This document shows positions 54,886 to 63,672 of a DNA stretch of 64,000 nt, in pieces. The position numbers were made by a program, and so were the translations under genes. Source of the stretch: Gambelia wislizenii (lineage: Eukaryota > Chordata > Lepidosauria > Squamata > Crotaphytidae); assembly GCA_030847615.1 (NCBI GenBank), contig JAUMIR010000002.1:197267809-197331808 (forward strand), given 5' to 3'. The notes beneath the pieces are model-generated. The model ran no database searches, was not told the DNA's origin, and saw nothing but the letters and a program-made list of their open reading frames with translations. Numbering within the stretch: position 1 is the first letter of the stretch; the number at the start of each line of letters is the position of its first letter.

Positions 54886-55160
54886 CCTGGGCTCCGGCTT
54901 CTCCTCCCTCGGTCGTGCGGCGGTCAGTCTGGCAGGCAGCGCCCGCTGCAGCTCAGCGGCCGGGACGGAGGAACCGAAGCGGAGCTCGGCGGGACTCGGC
55001 CGCCATCACCCTGGTCCCCGCTGGCAGGGAGAGCCGGACTTCCGGAATGGAAAAAGCACTTCCGGGTCACCAACGACTCTCCGGGAGCTGCGGCTGCCGT
55101 TTGACCTCGTTCTACTACAGCTTCCGTCTCAGTACTGCGGTGGGAGGGGGGGGGAAGAAC
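54450..55160. promoter_or_regulatory. KCTD2 CpG island and promoter
   Basis: A sharp rise in G+C and CpG spans the first KCTD2 exon and the DNA upstream of it. Two ETS-type sites (ACTTCCGGAA near 55038 and CACTTCCGGG near 55057) lie about 150-170 bp upstream of the ATG, as in many housekeeping promoters. No TATA box was seen. The transcription start is probably between 54.9 and 55.1 kb. Confidence 0.75.
54580..54885 (-). CDS. KCTD2: KCTD2 exon 1 (102 codons)
   Basis: It starts [17 protein letters not shown] and ends SDK before a GTGAGC donor. A (GCC)n/(GGC)n trinucleotide repeat codes a ten-glycine run just before the BTB start [20 protein letters not shown]. The ATG at 54885 is the only one before the BTB domain in this frame and lies inside the CpG island. 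Confidence 0.96.
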
Positions 55161-55429
55161 CCAGCGGAATATAGAATTATTAAAATGAAGAAACGTAGGG
55201 GTTGGGACGACGATATACTTTCGGCAATGTGGAATAAAATTTGGAAAGGCCTTCCTAAAACTGGAAGAAAGCATGGGAGCGCCTTTGTGACTGTTTGTAC
55301 TATAGACACACAAAAAAGGAGAGACACGCATCTCCTCCTGAAGGCGGACGAGACTTCATGGTTACTTTTGTCCGTCGCCATGCTTTCTTGTTAGAGAGGT
55401 AGTAACAGCAGCTAATAGGAGATAATAGT

Positions 55430-55652
55430 CCGCCGAATCCACACTACACAGATAATCTAGTTTGAAACTGGATTATTTGTTGTGGCGCCTTGCTATTGAA
55501 TCTTGGGATTTGTAGTTTTACAAGGTCTTTTGCCTTCTCTGCCAAACAATGCTGGTGCCTCACAAACTACAAACGCCAGGATTCCATAGGAAGGAGCCAT
55601 GGCAAATAATCCACTTTCAAGATGGATTATTTCTCTAGTGTGGATTTGACCT
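55430..55652. mobile_element. Inverted-repeat MITE
   Basis: Ends CGAATCCACACTACACAGAT and the inverted partner CAAATCCACACTAGAGAAAT. Inner arms around 'gggatttgtagtttt' and 'aaactacaaacgcc' pair. It belongs to the family also seen at 32.3 and 62.1 kb. Confidence 0.8.
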
Positions 55653-55908
55653 GAATTCTTTTGTTATTCTTGTCTAGATTAGAACCATTGAATCAGTTGG
55701 TTTTATCTTTGTATTGACTTCAACAATTGAGTCAGTGGCTCTACTCTAGTTGGGCGTAGCAAACAGGAGTCGGACCAATGTGATTTAGCAGTAGGGTCTG
55801 TCTTCCCCAGCAAAAGGCCACCCTTGGTGGTGGTGGCATTGTGTGCCTTCAAATTGTTTCCAACCTATGGGGACCCTAAGGCAAACCTATCACAGGAGTT
55901 TCTTGGCA

Positions 55909-56418
55909 GAAAAATCAGCAGTAGCAGAACATATTATAAACCAACCTGGACACAAAATGCTATTTAAAAACACAGAAATTCTGGACCAGGCCAACAACTA
56001 TCATGTCAGAATGCACAGAGAAGCTATTGAAATTCACAAACACCTGGACAATTTCAACAAGAAAGAAGAAACTTTAAAAGTAAACTAAATCTGGCTGCCA
56101 GTTTTGAAAAACAATAGAAGAAAAACTCAACACTTACAAAGGAATTCCTCCCAGGGACAGGGGGATTTCCAGTTAATGGTCCATCAACCAACCATTAGCC
56201 AAACAGACACTAATGAGCCTTGCATTTCTATATCCAGAGACCAACCTTTCAATTACACAAATTTACATATACTCCTTAACGGGGTCACAGGATATATAAG
56301 TCCACATACACTCCTACCCAACCATTCTCTGAAGATGGCAGCCACAGATGCAAGCGAAAGGTCAGAAAAAAACTATTCCAGAACACGGCCTCACAGCCCG
56401 GTAAAAAACCAAGGAAAC
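55909..56418 (+). mobile_element. Penelope-like element 3' fragment with 9-bp target duplication
   Basis: It encodes the C-terminal GIY-YIG endonuclease segment (KSAVAEHIINQPGHKMLFKN, MHREAIEIHKHLDNFNKKEE, then stop). This is followed by the known 3' text 'gaagatggcagccacagatg' and 'caagcgaaaggtcag'. TTCTTGGCA flanks it at 55900-55908 and 56419-56427. The reverse transcriptase half is missing. Confidence 0.88.
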
Positions 56419-56446
56419 TTCTTGGCAAGAGTTTTTCAGAGGGGGT

Positions 56447-56625
56447 TTAATAATAATAATAATAATAGAATTTATTTACATCCCACCCCTCTACAAAACG
56501 CAACCAGGGCGGCTTACAACATTAAAATATACACCCCAAAACCCTCCATCCCACCCCCCCCTCTTAAAATACAATTAAATAATTCAAAAAATTTAAAACA
56601 TACTTAAAAATACTAAAAAAAACAC
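56447..56625 (-). repeat. LINE/SINE tail inserted in the SINE
   Basis: An (ATT)n-type start, then 'gaatttatttacatcccacc' and 'gggcggcttacaacatt', with A-rich sequence to the right. In reverse it resembles the 3' ends of L2-related repeats. Confidence 0.5.
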
Positions 56626-57149
56626 CCTTTGCCTTCCTCTGAGGCTTAGAGAGTATAACTTTCCCAAGGTCACCCAGTGGGTTTCCATGGCTGAATGGGA
56701 ATTTGAACCCTGGTCTCCAGAGTCGTAGTCCAATGCTCAGACCACTACATATTCTGGCTCTCACCCTCTTTAGGGTAGGAAAATACATTTTTTTGTGGTG
56801 GGTGTTGTTTAAATTCCTGCCAAAGTTACCCTGCACTGAGAAATTATAAAAGTGGCTTATTATTTTTTTGCCTTCTTAAAATATTTTCATTCTAGACAAA
56901 TCAGATAAATTATAACAATCAAAACATGTAACATTATACATAAAAATAAATCCAACAGAGAAAAAAAATGGTCCCCGGCTCTGTTTCTTCTGTTTCCTCT
57001 GGAATGAATAGTGATTTATCGATATCCATCGTGTCTGGCTTAGTTATAATGCAAAATGCCTCTCCAAAAATCCTTTTGCTGAAAAGTGGCTTATATTATG
57101 TCCATCAAATATTGCAGGTGGGGGTGGAGGGAATCTGAAGCTCGTGATG

Positions 57150-57302
57150 GTTTACAACAGGGCTAGGAAGTGTGTAGCTCTTTGGATGTTGATGGACTGA
57201 AACTCCCATTATCCCTCACCAAGTCCCCATTGCCTATGATGACTGGGTCTAGTGGAAACTGCAGTCCAACAAAATCTATAGGGCCACATGCTTCCCATTT
57301 CT
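57150..57302. repeat. Small inverted-repeat element
   Basis: 'gatggactgaaactcccatt' and 'gaaactgcagtccaacaaaa' face each other, in the same family as the elements at 5.87 and 24.8 kb. Confidence 0.5.
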
Positions 57303-57334
57303 GCTAAGTGTGTACTGTAGTCTAGTATCATCCA

Positions 57335-57993
57335 CACGATGAAGGGAACGCTGTGAATCTTGATTTCAGTAAGGCCTTTGACAAAGTCCCCCATGATACC
57401 CTTGCAAAAACATTAGTAACATGCGGACTAGACAATGCAACTGTTAGGTGGTTTTGTAATAGGTTGACTGACTGAACCCAAAAGGTAGTCACCAATGGCT
57501 CCTCTTCATCCTGGAGAGAAGTGACTAGTGGGGTGCCACAGGGTTCTGTCCTGGGCCCAGTGCTATTCAACATCTTTATCAATGACTTGGATGAGGGAAT
57601 AGAGGGTATGCTTATCAAGTTTGCAGATGACTCCAAATTAGGAGGGGTAGCTAATACCCCAGAGGACAGCATCAGAATCAAAAATGACCTCAACAGATTA
57701 GAAAGCTGGACCAATGCTAACAAAATGAATTTCAACAGGATGAAATGTAGGATACTGCACATGGCCAGTAAAATGAAATGCACAGATATAGGATGGGTGA
57801 CACCTGGTTTGTTGGCAGTACATGCGAAAGAGATCTAGGAGTCTTAGTGGACTACAAACTGAACATGAGTCAGTAGTGTGAGGCGGCAGCTAAAAAAGCC
57901 AATGCGATTCTAGCTGCATTAATAGGAGTATAGTGTCTAGATCGAGGGAAGTAATAATGACACTCTCCTCTACTCTTCTCAGACCCCACTGGC
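57335..57993 (+). pseudogene. CR1 LINE fragment, broken by the full-length LINE
   Basis: It carries [36 protein letters not shown] and [10 protein letters not shown] (the FADD motif), then 'gcattaataggagtatagtg'. It aligns with 7210-7840 of the other CR1 copy. A frame shift and stop codons (for example in 'ctgactgaacc' near 57474) mark it as dead. It ends where the target duplication of the young LINE begins. Confidence 0.9.
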
Positions 57994-58006
57994 AAATGGA
58001 CACTAT
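57994..58006. repeat. Target-site duplication, left copy
   Basis: AAATGGACACTAT, identical to 61994-62006. It marks the 3' boundary of the LINE insertion. Confidence 0.9.
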
Positions 58007-58035
58007 CTCTCTGGCTTTTCTTCGCAAACGAAGAT

Positions 58036-61000
58036 TCAGGAAGGACTCATCCCGCGCCTTCTGCAAGCGCGCTGATGACTAAAAAGGCCAATCCGAGATA
58101 AACAAGTCCGGTTGCAAAAAGTGCAGCAGAAGGTCTCCTTGGGTGATGTTTTTGGGTTGTGATTCTTTCTGCGTTGTCGTTTCTCTTCAAGACTTGTTCG
58201 TCGTGAGTTCTCAAATAAGGCTGCAGCATTGTGGATAGTGCGTCTCCATGCCTCCCGATGTGAGGCCAGGGCAGACCACCGTTGGTGATCAATCTGGCCA
58301 AGCCTGAGATGTTGTTTCAGGGAGTCCTTGTATCGCTTTTTTGGAGCGCCCCTCCCACGCTGACCCGTGGCGAGTTCACCGTAGAGTAGTATTTTTGGGA
58401 GGCGATGGTCCTCCATCCTAGAAACGTGCCCTGCCCAGCGCAGCTGTGTTCTCAATATCATGGCCTCAATGCTGGTGATCCCTGCTTGTTCAAGGACAGC
58501 AACATTCGTCACATAGTCAGTCCAGTGTATATTTAGGATTGTGCGTAGACAGCGCTGATGAAAGCGCTCGAGGAGTCGTAGGTGGTGGCGATAGGTAACC
58601 CATGTTTCAGATCCATAAAGGAGGATAGACAGTACGATGGCTCTATACACACTGATTTTTGTGCTTTGCCTCAGGTGTTTATTGCTCCAGACTCTTTTGT
58701 GAAGTCTTCCAAATGCACTATATGCCTTTGCTAATCTGTGATCGATCTCTTTGTCAATCTTGGCATCTGAGGAGATGATGCTTCCCAGGTAGGTGAACTG
58801 CTGAACGGACTTGAGCACTGATTTGCCGACGGCAATGTGGGGATGGTGGTGTTCGTCCTGTGGTGCAGGCTGGTAAAGAACTTCTGTTTTCTTCAGGTTG
58901 ACTTCTAGCCCAAACAGCTCTGCAGCTGTTGCAAAGCAGGACGTTAGGCGCTGCAGAGCTGCTTCTGTGTGGGCAACAAGGGCAGCATCATCGGCGAAGA
59001 GCAGCTCACGGACTAGATAGTTTAGAGTCTTAGTGTGAGCCCTCAGACGGCTTAAGTTGAACAAGCTACCATCAGTACGGTAGCGTATATAGATGCCGTC
59101 GTCTTCTTCAAGCTCTGCCATAGCCCTTTGGAGCATCGTGCTAAAGAAGATTGTAAATAAAGTTGGTGCAAGAACACAACCTTGCTTCACTCCATTAGTT
59201 ATTAGAAAGGGCTCTGAAAGAGCATCGCCATATCTGACTTGACCACGCTGGCCCTCGTGTAGCAAGATAATCATTTTAAGGAATTTGGGGGGACATCCTA
59301 GTTTTTCCAGGATCTGCCACAGACCTTTTCTACTTACAGTGTCAAAGGCTTTGGTGAGGTCGACAAATGTTACATAGAGACCCTTGTTCTGCTCCCTACA
59401 TTTTTCTTGCAGTTGCCTAAGGGCAAATACCATGTCTGTAGTACTCCTATTGGCTCTGAAGCCACATTGGCTTTCAGGGAGAAGTTCTTCTGCAATAGCA
59501 GGAACTAATCTGTTCAGGAGTATCCTTGCAAGGATTTTTCCAGCAATAGAGAGCAGTGTTATGCCTCGATAGTTTGAGCAGTCGGATTTTGCTCCTTTTT
59601 TCTTGTACAAGGTGATGATGACTGCATCTCGGAGGTCTGATGGCAGTTCCCCTTTTTCCCAGCAATTCACAAGGAATTCGTGGAATTTTTCGTGGAGTGC
59701 ATGACCTCCGTGTTTCCAAACTTCAGGTGGGATTCCATCAATCCCAGCTGCCTTGCCGTTTTTCATCTGCTGTATGGCCATAAGGGTCTCTTCCAAAGTG
59801 GGAGCTATGTCCAATTCATTTTTCATTGGTTTTTGTATCATATATTGGATAGCTGAGGCTTGGACTACTCGGTTGGCGCTAAAGAGACTTTGAAAATGTT
59901 CAGCCCAACGATTTAGGATGGAGGCTTTATCAGTAATTAATGTTTGACCATCTGTACTGTATAAGGAGCTTTGGACCTGATAAGTAGGTCCAAACACTGC
60001 TTTAAGAGCTTCATAAAATCCTCTATGATCACCCAGATCTGCACAGCGTTGTGTCTTTTCTGCTAAATTGATCCACCACTTGTTCTGCATGTCTCGGAGT
60101 TTTTGTTGTAGTTTGCTACATGTGAGGCGGAAAGCTGCTTTTCTTACATGACAGGTTGGCTGGGCGAGGTATGCCTGGTGAGCAGCTCTCTTCCTTGCCA
60201 ACAGCTCCTGGATCTCTTGGTTGTTTTCTTCAAACCAGTCTTGATTTTTCTTGTGGGAGAACCCGAGGGATTCTTCTGCAGACTGGAGGATACTGTTTTT
60301 GATATGTTGCCAAAGCACTGTAGGAGAAGGATCTGTAGGATGGTCTTCAAGTTTCGTTTGTAGGTTTGCCTGGAAGTTGTCTCTCATGGTAGCTTGTTGA
60401 AGATTGTTGACTTGGAGCCTCTTCTTTAAGATGCCACCCCTCTTAGGTTTGAACTTAAGATGAAGATTTAGTTTACATCTGACGAGGCGATGATCTGTTT
60501 GGCATTCTGCACTGGGCATCACTCGGGTATGACGGACATCACGAATGTCTCTCTGACGGACTAGAACGTAGTCAATGAGGTGCCAATGTTTGGATCGGGG
60601 ATGCATCCAGGTTGTCTTCAAGCTATCTTTCTGCTGAAAGATTGTGTTTGTAATAGTCAGCTGTTGTTCTGCACAGAACTCTAGCAGGAGGCGTCCGTTA
60701 TCATTGCAATTTCCAACACCATGCTTGCCTAAGACACCTTTCCAGGCTTCGGAATTCTTTCCTACTCTGGCATTGAAGTCACCAAGTATAATAATTTTAT
60801 CTTCTACAGGGACTTTTTGTATGAGTTGGCGTAGGTCTGTGTAGAATTTGTCTTTCTCTACAGGGTCGGCTTGCATAGTTGGGGCATATACACTAAAGAG
60901 AACAACATGTGGGAGGCGTAAGGAAATAATGCGATCAGAGTGTCCTGTTGGCAAGGTTTCGAGTTTGGAGGCAATGGAGTTTTTAATCATGAAGCCTACT

Positions 61001-61194
61001 CCTGAAAGATGTTTTTCGGTTTTGGGTTTGCCAGACCAGTAAAGTGTGTAGCCGGCGCCATGTTCTTTAAGGCTGCCTTCCTCATGGAAGCGAACTTCAC
61101 TAAGAGCAGCGATGTCAATATTAAGCCGTGATAGTTCAAGGGCTATTAGGGCAGAACGACGCTCAGGCCGTCCACTATCTTTAGAGTCTTGCAT
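58036..61194 (-). CDS. LINE polyprotein: AP endonuclease, reverse transcriptase, CCHC finger
   Basis: 1052 codons from the first ATG. The enzyme nicks DNA and copies its own RNA at the nick. The endonuclease is at residues about 1-240: ALSEVRF, GDFNARVG (138-145) and QTDHRLV near 238. The RT is at about 480-790: NYRGITLLSIAGKILARILL, CGFRANRSTTDM, FVDLTKAFDTVSR, GVKQGCVLAP, and the catalytic FADD at 733-736. A thumb-like segment follows ([36 protein letters not shown]), and a C-x2-C-x12-H-x3-C finger ([20 protein letters not shown] plus C) ends the chain. The open frame continues upstream of the ATG to 61284 and there encodes LACWNIRTM, the usual start of the endonuclease. The true start is therefore probably upstream and not at this ATG. 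Confidence 0.95.
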   Translation of the reverse strand: MQDSKDSGRPERRSALIALELSRLNIDIAALSEVRFHEEGSLKEHGAGYTLYWSGKPKTEKHLSGVGFMIKNSIASKLETLPTGHSDRIISLRLPHVVLFSVYAPTMQADPVEKDKFYTDLRQLIQKVPVEDKIIILGDFNARVGKNSEAWKGVLGKHGVGNCNDNGRLLLEFCAEQQLTITNTIFQQKDSLKTTWMHPRSKHWHLIDYVLVRQRDIRDVRHTRVMPSAECQTDHRLVRCKLNLHLKFKPKRGGILKKRLQVNNLQQATMRDNFQANLQTKLEDHPTDPSPTVLWQHIKNSILQSAEESLGFSHKKNQDWFEENNQEIQELLARKRAAHQAYLAQPTCHVRKAAFRLTCSKLQQKLRDMQNKWWINLAEKTQRCADLGDHRGFYEALKAVFGPTYQVQSSLYSTDGQTLITDKASILNRWAEHFQSLFSANRVVQASAIQYMIQKPMKNELDIAPTLEETLMAIQQMKNGKAAGIDGIPPEVWKHGGHALHEKFHEFLVNCWEKGELPSDLRDAVIITLYKKKGAKSDCSNYRGITLLSIAGKILARILLNRLVPAIAEELLPESQCGFRANRSTTDMVFALRQLQEKCREQNKGLYVTFVDLTKAFDTVSRKGLWQILEKLGCPPKFLKMIILLHEGQRGQVRYGDALSEPFLITNGVKQGCVLAPTLFTIFFSTMLQRAMAELEEDDGIYIRYRTDGSLFNLSRLRAHTKTLNYLVRELLFADDAALVAHTEAALQRLTSCFATAAELFGLEVNLKKTEVLYQPAPQDEHHHPHIAVGKSVLKSVQQFTYLGSIISSDAKIDKEIDHRLAKAYSAFGRLHKRVWSNKHLRQSTKISVYRAIVLSILLYGSETWVTYRHHLRLLERFHQRCLRTILNIHWTDYVTNVAVLEQAGITSIEAMILRTQLRWAGHVSRMEDHRLPKILLYGELATGQRGRGAPKKRYKDSLKQHLRLGQIDHQRWSALASHREAWRRTIHNAAALFENSRRTSLEEKRQRRKNHNPKTSPKETFCCTFCNRTCLSRIGLFSHQRACRRRGMSPS

Positions 61195-61284
61195 GGTTCT
61201 GATGTTCCAGCATGCAAGTGTCAGTTTATTTACACCTTTGGAGGCCGGTGTGTGCCTTTGTTTCTTTGCCTTGGTTTGACCGCA

Positions 61285-61993
61285 TCAGAAGATTCCCGTT
61301 GGCCGCGGCTAGCCAACCAGGTAGTTGGGGATGAGCTTTCTTTAGGCCACCTTTTCTAGGCCCCTCTCCATATGGAGCAAGCAGTGCTCTCCTTAAAAAA
61401 GGCTGCTTGGTCGTTCAGAATGCTGCCGAACAAGACTGTCATCTCCCGGGTCAGGCTTGAGCGACCAATGTCCTGAACCGCCTGCATGCAGGGTTGGGGC
61501 TGCGGCTTCCAGTGCATCTTTACACCTGCCGGTTTCGTCCCTCGCCAGTCGCTACAGGGCTTTTTTGGAAATGGATTTGTCCTTCGAGCCTGTGCAATGG
61601 ATTTTTCTGGTGGAGCGCAGCGTGCACAGAACTGGCCTCACCCTTTAAACCAGAGATTCATCTGCCGTGGCCTTGCAAGCATGGACGTGGCAGCGAGGTC
61701 CTCGGGCCGTAGGTTTGATTAGAGTTTCCTTCTCTTAGATGGTTGACCTTACAGGGTTGGACGAGCACCATCTGCCCGGGTTTGGGATTAGAGTTTTCCT
61801 TCTCCTAGGACGGTTGCCATAAGGCTAGAGAGCCCATCCTGCCCTTTGACGCTCTTTGTCAGACCCTTCGGTTTTGACCTGTCTGGCATGGGAGACCCTA
61901 CCGGTGGCTATTATGCCACCGCCAGCATAGCTCAAAACGTCATTAGGGTACGCAAGCCTCTCTCCCACGACAAGGGGGCGTCAATGGAGAGGA
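61285..61993 (-). promoter_or_regulatory. LINE 5' untranslated region
   Basis: The G+C-richer leader of the LINE, with many short frames on both strands. It should carry the internal promoter, but I see no TATA box. The first in-frame stop before the ORF is at 61287-61285. Confidence 0.6.
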
Positions 61994-62006
61994 AAATGGA
62001 CACTAT
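61994..62006. repeat. Target-site duplication, right copy
   Basis: AAATGGACACTAT, identical to 57994-58006. It marks the 5' end of the LINE. Confidence 0.9.
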
Positions 62007-62105
62007 ACTATGTAAAGAAATACATCTGAGGGGACAGGAAAAGTAAATCTAACTAAGTAGCCCATCTCTACTGTTTCCTCAATATATATCTCAACCCCAA
62101 AGCCC

Positions 62106-62307
62106 TGGACCAAATACACACTGCACACTTTTCTGCAATGGCTCTTTCATAGGGAATCCTGGGAGTTGTAGTTTGGCGAGGAACCAGCACTCTTTGGCAG
62201 AGTAAGCTCAAGACCTTGCAAAACTACAAACCCCAGGGCTCAATAGGAAGGAGCCTTGGCAAATCTTCCAGTTTCAAAATGGGTTATTTGTGTAGTGTAG
62301 ATTTGGC
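62106..62307. mobile_element. Inverted-repeat MITE
   Basis: Ends GGACCAAATACACACTGCAC and the inverted partner GGCCAAATCTACACTACACA. Inner arms 'ctgggagttgtagttt' and 'aaactacaaaccccag' pair. It lies about 150 bp upstream of the ATP5PD first exon. Confidence 0.8.
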
Positions 62308-62429
62308 CAGGGTTCCACGGGAAACAGCGTCACCTGGCGTATCCCTATTTTAGCACTAGCTTAATTTGGACAGTGGTTTTATTTTGCCGGTTAAAATGGA
62401 TCTCTAGCTGCATTTTTGCTCTTTGCGCT

Positions 62430-62548
62430 CTCTCTCTCTAGGCAGAGTATTTCCGGTACTCTTGGCGTGGAATTGGTCGCTGCCGGGCTCCATTTCCGGG
62501 AACACACTTCCGGCGGGCGCTGGGTCGTGGAGCAAAGGCTGGTTGAAG
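62430..62548 (+). promoter_or_regulatory. ATP5PD: ATP5PD promoter and noncoding first exon
   Basis: A short GC-rich stretch with three ETS-type TTCCGG sites (near 62450, 62492 and 62507), typical of nuclear genes for mitochondrial proteins. A GAAG|GTGAGT donor at 62548/62549 closes a likely untranslated exon 1. The (GTC)n run downstream near 62608-62630 is intronic. The transcription start is not fixed by the sequence. Confidence 0.7.
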
Positions 62549-63550
62549 GTGAGTGGAAGAGGAACGAAGAGCCGGTCGGTCTCTCGGGTGGGTCGGCTGT
62601 GTCTCTGTGTGTGTTGTCGTCGTCGTCGTCCTTTGCGTCCTTCTGTGTTGTATATGGTACTGAGTCCTAAGAAGAGTCGTTTTTATCTCCCTTTCTGAGA
62701 GAAGGCTTTGTAAGTTTAGGCTGTCTCTGGCACCTCCTTGAAGGCACAAGTGGAATTTTTTTTTGGAGGGGGGGATTAGGATTTTTTTTATCGAAATAAG
62801 GCCATTCTACTGAAAAATACACCCGACCTCAAAAGGAGGTAACAATAACGCAAAACATTTGTTTCCCTCTTTTCTTATTAATACATATCTATCCTAATAC
62901 ATTTTTCCGCTTAATCTAAACACACTATAATCACTCTGTTTTCATTTCCACTGAACATTATATTTACACCTTTATATTAAAATTAGAAGTTACACATTAC
63001 AATTACACTTATTTGGAAAAGAAAAAAAATTAATAAAATAATAAAAAAATAATTATACAAAAATAGGAATAAAATATTTATTTAAAGATATCCCTTAAGT
63101 TAATGTTTGAGGGTATGTTACAGTGGCCTGCCTTCTCTTACATGTTTGTTTTCTCATTGGATGTCATAGAAGGAAGATCACCTGACATGATTATTTATGA
63201 TCTAGAAGAACTGTAACAGTTATTTTTCCGAGTAAGGAAATAAGTGTTTCTGTCTCTTTTCTCTTTGTATGAAAGAGAGGGCATGGTTTTGAGCTTTACA
63301 ACATGATCCTATAACCATAGGTTATAAATCGCTTCATAAGGATCACTCCCAGGCCAATAAGCAAGCACTAGATTGCAGTTTGGTGGGTTTTTTTTAATGT
63401 TTAAACCAAGTTAAGAGTTTTTGTTCTTATTATTTTTGTCCTTTTGCCTTTAAAAAAAAATCTGTCAATATGCTATGAAAATATAACCCATTATGCTATA
63501 ATAGTCTTGTTTTTCTTACCCTGTTGCTTAGCTCTCCCTAGATTGAAACA

Positions 63551-63672
63551 ATGGCTGGCCGAAGAGCTGCTCTGAAAGCAGTTGACTGGGCGGCATTTGC
63601 AGAACGAGTGCCCCCCAACCAGAAACCCATGTTTATTGCCCTGAAAACACGCAGCGATGCTCTCTCAGCAAA
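63551..63672 (+). CDS. ATP5PD: ATP5PD (ATP synthase subunit d), first coding exon
   Basis: The exon begins at 63542 after a CTCTCCCTAG acceptor and encodes MAGRRAALKAVDWAAFAERV through KTRSDALSA with two bases of the next codon before GTGAGT. This is the N-terminus of subunit d of the mitochondrial F1Fo ATP synthase. It forms part of the peripheral stalk that holds the catalytic head still against rotation. The MAGR start and VDWAAFAE motif are characteristic. The remaining exons lie right of the window. The 62549-63541 intron separates it from the noncoding exon 1. KCTD2 is divergent upstream. Confidence 0.95.

Larger units (their letters stand above)
55833..56760 (-). repeat. tRNA-derived SINE split by two other insertions
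   Basis: The tail side ('ggaaacaatttgaaggcaca' on the minus strand) is at 55838-55865. The head and body ('ccatggaaacccactgg', 'gaccttgggaaagtta') are at 56630-56758. The SINE is opened by a Penelope-like fragment and again by a LINE/SINE tail. Confidence 0.8.
58007..61993 (-). mobile_element. Full-length AP-endonuclease non-LTR retrotransposon
   Basis: 3987 bp between two perfect copies of a 13-bp duplication. On the minus strand it has a 5' UTR of about 700 bp (61993 to about 61285), one long reading frame, and a very short 3' UTR that ends GAAAAGCCAGAGAG, the start of an (AG)n tail. Other copies in the window keep longer (AG)n. The reading frame is unbroken and the duplications are identical, so the insertion is recent on an evolutionary scale. 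The clade is not certain. The single ORF with no RNase H domain and a C-terminal finger would fit the Ingi/Vingi or a neighbouring group, and an RT phylogeny would decide. Confidence 0.95.

Noticed and set aside
61457..61722. Overlapping plus-strand frames upstream of ATP5PD
   Set aside because: They lie antisense to the 5' UTR of the LINE inserted on the minus strand.
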